NCBI RefSeq assembly: GCF_014204835.1
Contig: NZ_JACHMD010000001.1
Span: 186,001 to 250,000 of the forward strand
Direction of reading: 5' to 3'
DNA from: Microbacterium marinum
GTDB taxonomy: Bacteria > Actinomycetota > Actinomycetes > Actinomycetales > Microbacteriaceae
Length of the DNA: 64,000 nt
Position 1 is the first letter of the stretch, and each line of letters begins with the position of its first letter. The notes under the pieces were generated by a model. It ran no database searches. It saw only the letters and a program-made list of their open reading frames with translations, and had not been told where the DNA came from. Positions 51,932 to 61,555 of this stretch are shown here, one piece after another. Both the position numbers and the translations under genes were made by a program.

Positions 51932-53164
51932 ATGGTCTTCGAGGGCTCCAGCGCCGCCATCTCGCATACCGGGAAGGTCCGCTCCAACAACCAGGACTCG
52001 GGCTTCTCGGGCTCGAACCTGTTCATGGTGGCGGATGGCATGGGTGGTCATGCCGGCGGCGACATCGCCTCGAGCATCGCGGTGCACCACCTGAAGTCCC
52101 TCGACCACTCCTTCCCGACGCCGGCAGAGGCTGAGCGCGAGCTCCGCGAGTCGATCACCGACGCCGCACACCTCCTCGTCGACACGGTCGCCGAGCGGCC
52201 TGAGCTCGCCGGGATGGGCACGACCGTCAGCGCCGTGCTGATGGTCGACGAGTACGCGGTGATCGCCCACATCGGCGACTCTCGTGTGTACCTGTTCCGC
52301 GACGGGGTCCTGACGCAGATCACGACAGACCACACGTTCGTTCAGCGCCTCGTCGACTCGGGACGCATCACTCCCGAGGAAGCGCGCTATCACCCGCGTC
52401 GCTCGGTTCTGATGCGCGTGCTCGGCGACATGGGCACAGACCCCGAAGTCGACGCGTTCATCATGCAGACCCAGCCGGGCGACCGCTGGCTCATCTGCTC
52501 CGACGGGCTCTGCGGAGTCGTCGAGGACACCCAGACCGCGAAGGTGCTCCGACAGGACCTCGCCCCCGGCCGCACGGCCGACATGCTGCTCAAGCAGGCA
52601 CTCGACGCGGGCGCCCCCGACAACGTGACGATCGTGATCGTCGACGTCGGCGGCCGCCACCCGATGTTCAGTGGCACGGCGACCATCGTCGGCTCCGCGT
52701 CGAACCCGCAGGGGATCGAGATCGTCGCGGAGCGGCCCGCCCGCAGCGGCTGGTTCCAGACCGGGCGCCAGGCGGCGAACGAGCCGACCCACTTCGAGCC
52801 GGCCGCCGAATACCTCGAGGAGCTCATCGAGGAGGATCGACGCCGCGGCCGCCGCCGCCGCGTCTGGTGGTTCGTCGGTTTCGTCGCGATCATCGCCGCG
52901 ATCGCCGCGGCCGGCTTCCTCGCGTACTCCTGGACGCAGACCCGCTACTTCATCGGCCCCGACGACGACAGCGTGGTGATCTACCGCGGCATCCAGCAGG
53001 ACATCGGTCCGATCTCGCTGTCGACCACCTACGAGGACACCGACATCCTGTTGGCCGACCTCCCCGCATACCAGCGGCTCTCCGTCGAGCAGACGATCTC
53101 GGCGCGCTCGCTCGCCGACGCGCAGGCCATCGTCGACAACCTCCGTCAGCAGGGAGCGCCATGA
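51932..53164 (+). CDS. pstP: PP2C-family Ser/Thr phosphatase
   Basis: A 410-residue membrane phosphatase. Its PP2C domain (about 1-235) has metal motifs ADGMGGHAGGD (about 33-43), GDSRVYLF (about 114), SDGLCG (about 191) and DNVTIVIVD. Then come a basic stretch, one membrane segment (about 312-332) and an ~80-residue external domain. It removes phosphates put on by the two kinases encoded downstream. ATG 51932; ATGA overlap with rodA. Confidence 0.95.
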   Translation: MVFEGSSAAISHTGKVRSNNQDSGFSGSNLFMVADGMGGHAGGDIASSIAVHHLKSLDHSFPTPAEAERELRESITDAAHLLVDTVAERPELAGMGTTVSAVLMVDEYAVIAHIGDSRVYLFRDGVLTQITTDHTFVQRLVDSGRITPEEARYHPRRSVLMRVLGDMGTDPEVDAFIMQTQPGDRWLICSDGLCGVVEDTQTAKVLRQDLAPGRTADMLLKQALDAGAPDNVTIVIVDVGGRHPMFSGTATIVGSASNPQGIEIVAERPARSGWFQTGRQAANEPTHFEPAAEYLEELIEEDRRRGRRRRVWWFVGFVAIIAAIAAAGFLAYSWTQTRYFIGPDDDSVVIYRGIQQDIGPISLSTTYEDTDILLADLPAYQRLSVEQTISARSLADAQAIVDNLRQQGAP

Positions 53165-54537
53165 CCGCTCAGATCGAGACGGACACCACCGTCATCAAGG
53201 CACTCCGGAAACTGCGGATGCCGGCGACCCAGCGCAACCGGGAACTCGGCCTGCTGCTGTTCGCCCTCCTCATCACGACCGCGGCGGCCGTGCTGGTGCA
53301 GCTGGGCACCCACGGCGAGATCGACCCGACGTTCCTGTCGTACTGCGGCGGTCTGGCCGCGCTCTCCCTGACGCTCCACGTGGTGACACGGATCCGGGCC
53401 CGCGACGCCGACCCGTTCGTCGTGCCGATCGCGACGCTGCTCACCGGTCTCGGCATTGCGATGATCTACCGCCTGGACATCGCGCGCGACGTCAGCGGCT
53501 GGACCTCCCTCGGGATGCGTCAGCTCGTCTGGGCGGCCATCGCCGTCGCCGGAGCCATCGCGATCGTGATCTTCCTGCGCAACTACCGGGTCCTGTTCCG
53601 CTACACCTACATCTTCGGACTCACCGGACTCCTGCTCCTCCTGCTGCCCTTCGTCCCCGGTCTCGGCGTCGAAGCGGGCGCAGACGTCTGGGTCTCGGTG
53701 GCCGGGGTCTTCACGTTCCAGCCCGGTGAGCTCGCGAAGATCTGCCTCGCGATCTTCTTCGCCGGCTACCTCGTGCGCACCCGCGAGGCCCTGACCTCGG
53801 TCGGCACGAAGTTCCTCGGCATCACGTGGCCCAAGGCCCGCCAGCTCGGTCCGCTCCTGATCATCTGGGGCGCCTCGCTCGGCATCATCGTGCTGCAGCG
53901 CGACCTGGGCACCGGCATCCTCATCTTCGGGATGTTCGTCGCCACCCTGTACGTGGCGACCGGCAAGACCAGCTGGGTCATCATCGGCGTGCTTCTGGCC
54001 GTCTCCGGTGCGCTCGTTGCGTCGCGCATCCTGCCGTACGTGGGCGCGCGCTTCGACAACTGGCTCGACGCCTTCAACCCGGCATACGTGAACGGCAGCA
54101 GCTACCAGCTCGTCTCGGGCATCTTCGGTCTCGCCCACGGCGGTCTCCTCGGCACGGGCTGGGGACTGGGCCGACCGAACCTCACCCCGCTCGCCCACAA
54201 CGACTACATCCTGCCGAGCCTCGGCGAAGAGCTCGGCCTCGTCGGCGTCTTCGCGATCCTCGCGCTGTACATGGTGTTCGTGAGCCGCGGCATCCGTGTG
54301 GGAATCGCCGGCCAGGACGACTTCGGCAAGCTCCTCGCGACGGGCCTGTCGTTCACCCTCGCCCTGCAGGTGTTCATCATGGTGGGCGGCGTGACGCGGC
54401 TCATCCCGCTGACCGGCCTGACGATGCCCTTCCTCGCCGCCGGCGGCTCGTCCCTCATCGCGAACTTCCTGATCATCGGCATCCTGCTGCGGATCTCCGA
54501 CGCCGTTCGCTCGCGTCCCCGGGTGGTGATCGGATGA
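53161..54537 (+). CDS. RodA/FtsW-type peptidoglycan glycosyltransferase
   Basis: A 458-residue SEDS protein with about ten membrane segments. The family signature is present in the region VLQRDLGTGILIFGMF (about 243-258; the Asp is catalytic) and AHNDYILPSLGEELGLVGV (about 344-362). SEDS proteins polymerise lipid II together with a class B PBP, encoded immediately downstream. In this cluster it is the RodA-like member. Upstream frame to 52867 is the shadow of pstP; ATG 53161 overlaps the pstP stop. Confidence 0.94.
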   Translation: MTAQIETDTTVIKALRKLRMPATQRNRELGLLLFALLITTAAAVLVQLGTHGEIDPTFLSYCGGLAALSLTLHVVTRIRARDADPFVVPIATLLTGLGIAMIYRLDIARDVSGWTSLGMRQLVWAAIAVAGAIAIVIFLRNYRVLFRYTYIFGLTGLLLLLLPFVPGLGVEAGADVWVSVAGVFTFQPGELAKICLAIFFAGYLVRTREALTSVGTKFLGITWPKARQLGPLLIIWGASLGIIVLQRDLGTGILIFGMFVATLYVATGKTSWVIIGVLLAVSGALVASRILPYVGARFDNWLDAFNPAYVNGSSYQLVSGIFGLAHGGLLGTGWGLGRPNLTPLAHNDYILPSLGEELGLVGVFAILALYMVFVSRGIRVGIAGQDDFGKLLATGLSFTLALQVFIMVGGVTRLIPLTGLTMPFLAAGGSSLIANFLIIGILLRISDAVRSRPRVVIG

Positions 54538-55991
54538 CCAAACAGCTCCGCAGACTCAGCATCGTGATCCTGCTGATGTTCGTCAGCCTGTTCGCGGCGA
54601 CCAGCTGGATCCAGGTCGCCATCGCTCCGCAGCTGGCCGAGAACCCCGAGAACCGCCGGTCGCTCTACGACTCCTACGAAGTGCAGCGCGGCACGATCTT
54701 CGCCGGCGGCACCGCGATCGCCTCGTCCGTGCCGAGCGACGACGTCTACAGCTGGTCGCGCACGTATCCGGATGCCGAGATGTGGGCGCCCGTCACGGGG
54801 TTCATCAACCCGGTGCTCCGCTCGTCCACGGGGCTCGAGCAGGCGATGAACTCGGCCCTCGCGGGGACGGGCAGCCAGCAGTTCCTGACCCGCATGGAGC
54901 AGATCATCAGCGGCCAGCCGGCGCGCGGCTCGAACGTCCTCCTCTCGCTCGACCCCGACCTCCAGCGGGTCGCGTATGAAGCGTTGGACGGATACGAAGG
55001 CGCCGTGGTGGCGATGGAGCCCGACACCGGCCGCATCCTCGCCCTCGCGACGAGCCCGAGCTACGACACCAACCTGCTCGCCTCGCACAACAGCTCCGAG
55101 GTGAACGCGGCGTACCAGCAGCTCGTCGACGATCCGCTCGACCCGCTCTACAACCGCGCCTCGCGGGACGCCCTCGACCCTCCCGGGTCGACCTTCAAAC
55201 TCGTGGTCACCGCGGCGGCTCTCGCCTCGGGCGACTACACGCCCGAGTCGACGTTCGACAACCCCGCCACCTTCACGCTCCCCGGAAGCGACAGCGTCCT
55301 GCACAACTTCGACCGCGGCACCTGCGGCCCCGGCGACGAGGTCACCCTCGAGACCGCCCTGCGCCTGAGCTGCAACATCCCGATGGCCGAGCTCGCCCTC
55401 GAACTCGGCACCGACGCGCTCCGCGAGCAGGCGCAGAAGTTCGGCTTCAACTCCGCGTTCGAGATCCCGCTCGACGTCACCGCGTCGAAGTACCCCGAGG
55501 GTCTCGACGAGCCGCAGACCGCGCTCAGCGGCATCGGTCAGAGCGACGTGCAGGCGACGCCGCTGCAGGTGGCGCTGATCTCCGCCGGGATCGCGAACGA
55601 CGGCGTGGTCATGAACCCGCGCATGGTCGACCGCGTCGTGGCATCCGACCTCACCGTTCAAGAGGAGCCGGCCGACACCGAATTCGGCCGCGCGATGTCC
55701 GAGGAGGACGCCGCGACGCTCACCGAGATGATGGTGGGCAATGTCGAAAACGGCGCAGCGAGCGGTGCGAGAATAGACGGAGTCGACGTCGCCGGGAAGA
55801 CCGGTACGGCGGAGCACAACCCGGGGGACCCGTACACGCTGTGGTTCACCGGGTTCGCGCCCGCCGAGAATCCCGAAGTGGTCGTCGCGGTGATGGTTCA
55901 AAACGGTGGAGGGCTCGGCCAAGAGGGCACGAGCAGTGGGATCGCGGCCCCGATCGCGAAACGAGTGATTGAGGCGGTGCTGAGCGAATGA
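54534..55991 (+). CDS. pbpA: Class B penicillin-binding protein (transpeptidase)
   Basis: A 485-residue peptidoglycan transpeptidase with N-terminal membrane anchor (about 8-27), a PBP dimerisation domain and a transpeptidase domain: S219-T-F-K222 (catalytic Ser), S279-C-N281 and K422-T-G424. It cross-links the glycan made by the adjacent RodA-type enzyme. ATGA overlaps on both sides link it to rodA and pknA. Length is typical for actinobacterial PbpA. Confidence 0.95.
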   Translation: MTKQLRRLSIVILLMFVSLFAATSWIQVAIAPQLAENPENRRSLYDSYEVQRGTIFAGGTAIASSVPSDDVYSWSRTYPDAEMWAPVTGFINPVLRSSTGLEQAMNSALAGTGSQQFLTRMEQIISGQPARGSNVLLSLDPDLQRVAYEALDGYEGAVVAMEPDTGRILALATSPSYDTNLLASHNSSEVNAAYQQLVDDPLDPLYNRASRDALDPPGSTFKLVVTAAALASGDYTPESTFDNPATFTLPGSDSVLHNFDRGTCGPGDEVTLETALRLSCNIPMAELALELGTDALREQAQKFGFNSAFEIPLDVTASKYPEGLDEPQTALSGIGQSDVQATPLQVALISAGIANDGVVMNPRMVDRVVASDLTVQEEPADTEFGRAMSEEDAATLTEMMVGNVENGAASGARIDGVDVAGKTGTAEHNPGDPYTLWFTGFAPAENPEVVVAVMVQNGGGLGQEGTSSGIAAPIAKRVIEAVLSE

Positions 55992-57772
55992 GACCCACTC
56001 AGGGTGTGAGCTTCGGTGGACGGTACGAGCTGGATTCTCGGATCGCCATCGGCGGCATGGGCGAGGTCTGGGAGGCGACCGATCACGTCATCGGCCGCAC
56101 CGTCGCGATCAAGATCCTCAAAGACGAGTACATGGGCGACCCCGGGTTCCTCGAGCGTTTCCGCGCCGAGGCGCGCCACGCCGCGCTCGTCAACCACGAG
56201 GGCATCGCCAGCGTCTTCGACTACGGCGAGGAGAACGGGTCCGCGTTCCTCGTGATGGAGCTCGTCCCCGGCGAGGCGCTGTCGACGATCCTCGAACGCG
56301 AGGGCTCCCTCTCCACCGACAAGACGCTCGACATCGTGGCGCAGACGGCATCCGCCCTCCAGGCCGCGCATGCGGCCGGTCTCGTCCACCGCGACATCAA
56401 GCCGGGCAACCTGCTGATCACGCCCGACGGCCGCGTGAAGATCACCGACTTCGGCATCGCCCGGATCGCCGACCAGGTTCCCCTGACCGCGACCGGTCAG
56501 GTCATGGGCACGGTGCAGTACCTCTCCCCGGAGCAGGCCTCCGGCCACGCGGCATCCCCCGCGACCGACATCTACTCGCTCGGCATCGTCGCGTACGAGC
56601 TGCTCGCAGGACGTCGTCCGTTCACGGGCGAGTCGCAGGTCGCGATCGCGATGGCGCAGATCAACGACACCCCGCCACCTCTTCCCGAGACCGTCGCCGA
56701 CCCCGTGCAGCGCTTCGTCATGAGCATGATCGCGAAGAAGCCGGAGGAGCGCCCCGCGTCGACCTCGGCCGTCGCTCGGGCCGCGACCGCGCTGCGTCGC
56801 GGCGACGTCGCCGGTGCTGCGGCCATCGTGCCGGCAATCGCCGGCGGTGGGTCGGATGACGAGTTCACGAAGCTCCTGACGTCCGCGGGGGCGACGGGAG
56901 CCGCCACGCGGATCCTCCCGACCACAGCGGCACTGCCTGCCGAGGCCGCCGCCTCGACCGTGACCGACGAGCCCGAGACGAAGAAGAAGAAGCGCAGCCC
57001 GTGGACCTGGCCGCTGATCGCGCTCATCGCCCTCCTGGCGGTCGTGCTGATCGGCACGATCATCGCCCTCGTCTCCAACCCGGGCGACGAGGCCGATCCC
57101 GGCCCGTCGAATTCTTCGACGATCGAGACGCCGGTGGAAACACCGGACGAACCGACGCCCTCCGAAGAGCCCGAGCCGACCACGGGGAACCCCGGCGCGC
57201 TCGACCTCAACGGCAAGACGTGCGACGAGGCGACGCGCATCCTGAACGAGAACCAGTTCAGCAACGTCGTCTGCGAACGCGGCACGCCGGCCGGCTCGAG
57301 CGACCAGGAAGGCCTCGTCTACGCGGTCGACCCGACGGGCAACGTCGACTTCACGCGCCAGATCACACTGAGCTACTACGACACCGCCGCCCCGATGAAC
57401 ACGCCCGCTGCGCCCCGCATCGAGGGTGGGAACGCGGACGGTACGGTCACCGCCGGATCGACGGTCAACGTCATGTGGGACAGCTACACCTGCCCCGCCG
57501 GCTCGCCGACAGTCTCCACGTACACGATGACCCTCTCCGGAGGCACCTTCGCCGTGAACGGTGAATCGACCGGTCAGTTCAGCATCGACCAGCGCCCACA
57601 GCAGGTCGTCGCCGGCGACAGCGGCGTGCTCTCGGTGGCCTACACCGTCACCTGCGACGGCGAGAACGGGGAGCGCACCTCGGGCGACTCCGGCGAGGCT
57701 TCCGCCTCGATCGTGCCGGCACAGGAGCCCGACCCGGTCGTCACGCCGCCCGTCGAGGGCGGGGACGGCTGA
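55988..57772 (+). CDS. pknA: Membrane Ser/Thr protein kinase, PknA-like
   Basis: A 594-residue kinase: catalytic domain about 12-270 with K42 (VAIKIL), HRDIKPGN (D136) and DFG (154-156), Hanks type. A juxtamembrane linker, membrane segment 339-362, then an extracellular part of ~230 residues follow. The external part starts with an acidic Pro/Thr linker (about 365-395), a PASTA-like domain (about 398-465) with two Cys ([10 protein letters not shown] and VVCERG), and a final beta domain with TYTC and VTCDGE. Overlaps pbpA by 4 bp. Phosphorylates wall and division proteins. Confidence 0.92.
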   Translation: MRPTQGVSFGGRYELDSRIAIGGMGEVWEATDHVIGRTVAIKILKDEYMGDPGFLERFRAEARHAALVNHEGIASVFDYGEENGSAFLVMELVPGEALSTILEREGSLSTDKTLDIVAQTASALQAAHAAGLVHRDIKPGNLLITPDGRVKITDFGIARIADQVPLTATGQVMGTVQYLSPEQASGHAASPATDIYSLGIVAYELLAGRRPFTGESQVAIAMAQINDTPPPLPETVADPVQRFVMSMIAKKPEERPASTSAVARAATALRRGDVAGAAAIVPAIAGGGSDDEFTKLLTSAGATGAATRILPTTAALPAEAAASTVTDEPETKKKKRSPWTWPLIALIALLAVVLIGTIIALVSNPGDEADPGPSNSSTIETPVETPDEPTPSEEPEPTTGNPGALDLNGKTCDEATRILNENQFSNVVCERGTPAGSSDQEGLVYAVDPTGNVDFTRQITLSYYDTAAPMNTPAAPRIEGGNADGTVTAGSTVNVMWDSYTCPAGSPTVSTYTMTLSGGTFAVNGESTGQFSIDQRPQQVVAGDSGVLSVAYTVTCDGENGERTSGDSGEASASIVPAQEPDPVVTPPVEGGDG

Positions 57773-57842
57773 CCCGGGGCGTCTATCAGGAGGCTCCCCG
57801 GAGCACTCTTATAGGCTTGCCCCGTCCAGCCCTGGGAGTGAT

Positions 57843-59558
57843 GTGTCCGTTCAGTCACGCGTACTATCGGGCCGCTACCGCGTCGATGACCTCATCGGCC
57901 GTGGCGGCATGGCTTCGGTGTACCGTGGCGAAGACCTCACCCTCGGCCGGGCAGTCGCGATCAAGATCCTCGATCCGGGTCTCGCCGCGGACGGGGCTTT
58001 CCGCACCCGCTTCCGCCTCGAGGCGCAGTCGGCGTCGCGCATGTCGCACCCCGCGATCGTGCGGGTGTTCGACGCCGGCGAGGAGACGCGCACCGGCCCC
58101 GACGGCGCCCCGCACCCCGAGCCGTACATCGTCATGGAGCTCGTCACCGGGCGCCTGCTGAAGGACATCCTCGCCGAGGGGCCGCTTCCGCTCGCCGACG
58201 CGCTCCGCTACACCGACGGCATCCTGGAGGCGCTCGAATACTCCCACCTCGCCGGCGTCGTCCATCGTGACATCAAGCCCGGAAACGTCATGGTGACGGA
58301 TGCCGGTCAGGTGAAGGTGATGGACTTCGGCATCGCCCGTGCCGTCTCCGACTCCTCCTCGACCGTCGCGGAAACCACCGCCATCATCGGGACCGCCTCG
58401 TACTTCTCGCCCGAGATGGCCAAGGGCGACCCCGTCGACGCACGCGCCGACATCTACTCCGCCGGCATCGTCCTGTACGAGATGCTCGCCGGGCAGCCGC
58501 CGTTCCGGGGCGAGAACCCCATCGCCGTCGCGTACCAGCACGTCAGCGAAGCGCCGGTGCCGCCCTCCGAGGTGACGGATGCCGCTCCTCGCGCGCTGGA
58601 CGCGATCGTTCTTCGGGCACTCGCCAAAGACCCGTTCCAGCGCCCGCAGACAGCGGCGGCCTTCCGCGACGCGCTGGCCACGGCTGCCGGACGCAAAGCG
58701 CCGAGCAAGCGGAAGGTCGAGTCGCTCAGCAACGAGCTGTACGGCGCCGATCCGCGACAGGCGGCGGAGACAGCGCGCTCGCTCCGTCAGCTCAGCAGCG
58801 ACGACACGATGCGACGGACGCAGTCCGGGCCGCCGGTCGCGTGGGTGTGGGCCGGAATCGCCCTCCTCGCGGCGCTCCTGATCTCGGTGCTCATCTGGGT
58901 GACCGCGTTCCGGCCCGCAGGCGCGGAGGTCACCCCGAACGCACTCCTCGTTCCCGACGTCGTCTCGATGACGTGGGATCGTGCGAACGACGTGCTCACC
59001 GAATCCGAACTCGAGGTCCGGCGCGTCACCGAGACGAGTGCAGACGTGCCCGCGGACTCCGTCATCCGCACCGACCCCCTCGCCGGCACGAGTGTCGCCC
59101 CCGGCGACGAGATCACCGTCTTCGTGTCGTCCGGCATCGAAACAGCCGCCGTCCCGCCGCTCGAGTCGCTGACGCTCGACGAAGCGACGCGCGCGCTCGA
59201 AGGCGCCGGTCTTTCCCTCGGAGCAGTCAGTCGACGCAGCGACCCCGACCTCGGCAAAGACACCGTCGTGAGCGCCACCGTCGGCGCCGGCAGCGTCGCA
59301 GAGGGCGACGAGCTCCCCAAGGGCACCGCCGTCGACCTGGTCGTCGCGACCGGGACCGTGACGGTGGAGGACTTCGCGCTCAACTACTCGGTCGACAAGG
59401 CCGTCGAGATCCTGCGGTCAGACGCCTATGGATTGACCCCGGTGATCCAAGAGGATCCGTCGTGTCCTGCGACTGACCCCCGCATGGTCAAGGTGCAGTC
59501 GCACGTCGGCGAGGTTCCCGTGCACTCGGAGATCACGCTGACCGTCTGCAGCGGCTGA
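57843..59558 (+). CDS. pknB: Membrane Ser/Thr protein kinase with PASTA domains, PknB-like
   Basis: A 571-residue kinase: catalytic domain about 8-275 with GRGGMASVY loop (about 19-27), K41, HRDIKPGN (D143) and DFG (161-163); activation loop with TTAIIGTASYFSPE; membrane segment about 331-354; three PASTA domains (about 366-431, 433-500, 501-571), the last with a Cys pair. PASTA domains bind muropeptides/lipid II and report wall state. GTG 57843 is chosen because the N-terminus VQSRVLSGRY matches PknB; the frame continues upstream only as a shadow of pknA. TATAGGCT at 57811-57818 is a likely own promoter. Confidence 0.94.
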   Translation: MSVQSRVLSGRYRVDDLIGRGGMASVYRGEDLTLGRAVAIKILDPGLAADGAFRTRFRLEAQSASRMSHPAIVRVFDAGEETRTGPDGAPHPEPYIVMELVTGRLLKDILAEGPLPLADALRYTDGILEALEYSHLAGVVHRDIKPGNVMVTDAGQVKVMDFGIARAVSDSSSTVAETTAIIGTASYFSPEMAKGDPVDARADIYSAGIVLYEMLAGQPPFRGENPIAVAYQHVSEAPVPPSEVTDAAPRALDAIVLRALAKDPFQRPQTAAAFRDALATAAGRKAPSKRKVESLSNELYGADPRQAAETARSLRQLSSDDTMRRTQSGPPVAWVWAGIALLAALLISVLIWVTAFRPAGAEVTPNALLVPDVVSMTWDRANDVLTESELEVRRVTETSADVPADSVIRTDPLAGTSVAPGDEITVFVSSGIETAAVPPLESLTLDEATRALEGAGLSLGAVSRRSDPDLGKDTVVSATVGAGSVAEGDELPKGTAVDLVVATGTVTVEDFALNYSVDKAVEILRSDAYGLTPVIQEDPSCPATDPRMVKVQSHVGEVPVHSEITLTVCSG

Positions 59559-59560
59559 GG

Positions 59561-60220
59561 TCAGGCGACGCTCCGGTGCGGTGACAGCGCGGCCCCGCGC
59601 GACGCGGCATCCGTGAGCCCCACCGATTCCAGCCAGTTGCCGAGCAACCGGTAACCGCCCTCTGTCAGGACGCTCTCCGGATGGAACTGCACGCCGAGGA
59701 CCGGCGCCGAGCGGTGGGCCACCGCCATGATGGTTCCCGACGAGGTCGACGCCGTGACGACGAGGTCGGCCGGGAGGGTGTCTGCCTCAATCGCGAGCGA
59801 GTGATAACGCGCCGCGCGGAATGGCTCGGGGAGTCCGTCGAACAGCGGAGACCCATCGTGCTGCACCTCCGAGGTCCGGCCGTGCATCAGCTCCGCAGCG
59901 TGACCCACGGTGGCGCCGACCGCCACCGCGATCGCCTGGTGCCCGAGGCACACGCCGAGCAGCGGCATCCGCTCGCGGACACATGCGCGAACGACGGCGA
60001 TCGAATCGCCTGCGTCTTCCGGCGCGCCGGGACCGGGGGACAACAGCACCCCGGCGTACCCGTGCGCGATGCGGTCGACCGCGTCCCCGGCATCCGCTTC
60101 GACCAAGTCCACCACCGCGCCGAGCTCGCGCAAGTATCCGACGAGCGTGTGGACGAAGCTGTCGTGGTTGTCGACGACGAGGATGCGGACGGATGCCGCG
60201 GCGTCGGAAGCGGGCAGCAC
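59561..60220 (-). CDS. Glutamine amidotransferase (PabA/TrpG-type)
   Basis: A 219-residue class I glutamine amidotransferase: catalytic C91 in GVCLGHQAI, SPGPGAPEDAG (about 61-71) and HPES near the C-terminus (His/Glu of the triad). It supplies ammonia to chorismate-using synthases (anthranilate or aminodeoxychorismate synthase). Placement next to pknB is the usual actinobacterial one and says nothing about which partner it serves; no large subunit gene is nearby. GTG start adjoins the previous stop. Convergent with pknB, 2 bp apart. Confidence 0.9.
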   Translation of the reverse strand: MLPASDAAASVRILVVDNHDSFVHTLVGYLRELGAVVDLVEADAGDAVDRIAHGYAGVLLSPGPGAPEDAGDSIAVVRACVRERMPLLGVCLGHQAIAVAVGATVGHAAELMHGRTSEVQHDGSPLFDGLPEPFRAARYHSLAIEADTLPADLVVTASTSSGTIMAVAHRSAPVLGVQFHPESVLTEGGYRLLGNWLESVGLTDAASRGAALSPHRSVA

Positions 60221-60385
60221 TCAGCCGCCGCCGATGGTCGATTCCTGGTCGGGCGCGAAGAACGTGAACACCCAGGGGAAGACGTGGAAGTACAGGAGGT
60301 AGAGGACCGCCGCCAGGAGGACCAGCAGGATCAGGGTCCGGACCCACCAGGGACCGGGGAGGATCCGCCACAGTGCGCCGTACAT
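60221..60385 (-). CDS. Small single-span membrane protein
   Basis: A 54-residue protein with one strong membrane segment (LILLVLLAAVLYLLYFHVF, about 18-36), a Trp-rich N-terminus (LWRILPGPWWVR) and a short acidic tail. Its ATG overlaps the sortase stop by one base (TGATG), and its stop adjoins the start of the amidotransferase gene, so it is clearly part of this operon. Function unknown; small proteins at this position recur in related genomes. Confidence 0.7.
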   Translation of the reverse strand: MYGALWRILPGPWWVRTLILLVLLAAVLYLLYFHVFPWVFTFFAPDQESTIGGG

Positions 60386-61179
60386 CAGGCCGTCACTCCG
60401 TCCGTCAGCGAAGCCGGCGCACCCTCGGAGGCCGGCGTGAAGTCTTCGAAGACCGCGTAGGCCACGATCCGCTCGAGCATGTTGAGCTTCGGAGCACAGC
60501 TGGTGAGCGTCAGGTATCGACCGTTGGCCTCGACGCCCTCCTGGTTGGGCACCGGGAGAAGCACCTGGACCTGCGTGTCCTGCACGTACTCGAGCGAGCG
60601 GAATCGGTACGTGTACCAACCCGCCTTCGTCTGGATCACGATGGCGTCGCCGATGACGAGCTTGTCAATCGGATCGAAAGGAGCGCCAGAAGTCCACCGG
60701 TGGGCCGCATATGCGGTGTTACCGATGTCGCCCGGCATGGCCGTGTCGGGATAGTGTCCCACCTCGCCCTGGTCGAGGATGTCGGGGCGGGAGATGCCCG
60801 AGGCGATCTTGAACTTCCAGTCCGAGCCGAACCGGGGAATCCGCATGATCCCGAACACGTCACCGTGCTCCTGATCACCCAGCACCGGGATCGCGGCGGG
60901 GTCGGCCGGAGACGGGTCCGGGTCGGTGGGCGACGGCTCTGGTTCCTCAGCCTCGGCCGCCCACTGCTGCGCGAGGGCATCCGCCTCGGCTTTCTTCTGG
61001 TTGGAGATGATGATGTCGCCGATCCAGGTGTGCCAGCTCACATACATGAGCGCCACCACGCCGACGGTGATGAGGATCTCGCCGAGCACGCTCAAGAACG
61101 TGGCGCGCGGCCGTGGGCGTCGGCGTGCGCGATGCGAGCGGCGCGAAGGCTGCTCCGACGGCGTGGAGGGCTCGGTCAC
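60385..61179 (-). CDS. Class E-type sortase
   Basis: A 264-residue membrane transpeptidase: basic N-terminus, membrane segment about 30-50, a Pro/Asp/Glu linker (78-97), and the sortase barrel with H160 (AYAAHRW), C228 (TLTSCAP) and R237 (LERIVAY). TLTxC fits class E, housekeeping sortases of high-GC actinobacteria that anchor LAxTG proteins to the wall. GTG 61179 lies 6 nt after TAGAAT, so the operon is read from a leaderless mRNA. Confidence 0.9.
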   Translation of the reverse strand: MTEPSTPSEQPSRRSHRARRRPRPRATFLSVLGEILITVGVVALMYVSWHTWIGDIIISNQKKAEADALAQQWAAEAEEPEPSPTDPDPSPADPAAIPVLGDQEHGDVFGIMRIPRFGSDWKFKIASGISRPDILDQGEVGHYPDTAMPGDIGNTAYAAHRWTSGAPFDPIDKLVIGDAIVIQTKAGWYTYRFRSLEYVQDTQVQVLLPVPNQEGVEANGRYLTLTSCAPKLNMLERIVAYAVFEDFTPASEGAPASLTDGVTA

Positions 61180-61185
61180 GATCGG

Positions 61186-61191
61186 ATTCTA
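61186..61191 (-). promoter_or_regulatory. -10 box of leaderless sortase operon
   Basis: TAGAAT on the minus strand, then 6 nt (CCGATC) and the sortase GTG at 61179. Confidence 0.6.
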
Positions 61192-61221
61192 GTCAGCGCA
61201 GGCTGTGGGGAGGCTGGCAGG

Positions 61222-61227
61222 TAGACT
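61222..61227 (+). promoter_or_regulatory. -10 box of leaderless crgA
   Basis: TAGACT followed by 7 nt and the crgA ATG at 61235. It lies back to back with the sortase promoter 31 bp away. Confidence 0.55.
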
Positions 61228-61234
61228 TTCGGCC

Positions 61235-61471
61235 ATGGCACGTGGAGACAAGGACGAGGACCGGCTCGTCGAGCCCGAAGGCGAAGCCGCCCCGAACCCG
61301 GTCTGGTTCAAGCCGATCATGATCGGCCTCATGCTGATCGGTCTCGTCTGGATCATCGTGTTCTATCTGAGCGGCCAGGCGTACCCGATTCCGGGCATCG
61401 AAGCCTGGAACCTCGTCATCGGCTTCGGGATCGCCTTCATCGGCTTCCTGATGACCACGCGCTGGCGCTGA
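61235..61471 (+). CDS. crgA: Cell division protein CrgA
   Basis: A 78-residue two-span membrane protein of the CrgA family: PNPVWFKPIMIGLMLIGLVW (about 21-40), YLSGQAYPIPG loop, then WNLVIGFGIAFIGFLMTTRW. CrgA gathers FtsZ, FtsQ, FtsI and other septal proteins in actinobacteria. The ATG at 61235 is chosen over an upstream start (61205) because it begins the conserved basic N-terminus (MARGDKDEDR) and lies 7 nt after a -10 box. Confidence 0.93.
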   Translation: MARGDKDEDRLVEPEGEAAPNPVWFKPIMIGLMLIGLVWIIVFYLSGQAYPIPGIEAWNLVIGFGIAFIGFLMTTRWR

Positions 61472-61533
61472 GCGTTCCGCTCGCCCGCAGCATCCGTACG
61501 ACAGGAATTACACGGGTGTGATTCATCCCCACC

Positions 61534-61554
61534 TGTGGATGAACCTGTGGATAA
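61534..61554. other. Pair of DnaA-box-like sites
   Basis: On the minus strand TTATCCACA (61554-61546) is a perfect DnaA box and TCATCCACA (61542-61534) differs by one base; they are 12 bp apart in the same direction. TTCATCC (61522-61528) and GGATGAA (61537-61543) also form an inverted repeat. The site fills the short gap between convergent crgA and rhomboid genes. Too few boxes and no AT-rich stretch for an origin. Confidence 0.55.
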
Positions 61555-61555
61555 C

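Noticed and set aside
61534..61554. Chromosome origin (oriC) at the DnaA boxes
   Set aside because: Only two boxes, no AT-rich unwinding element, and dnaA/dnaN are not adjacent.
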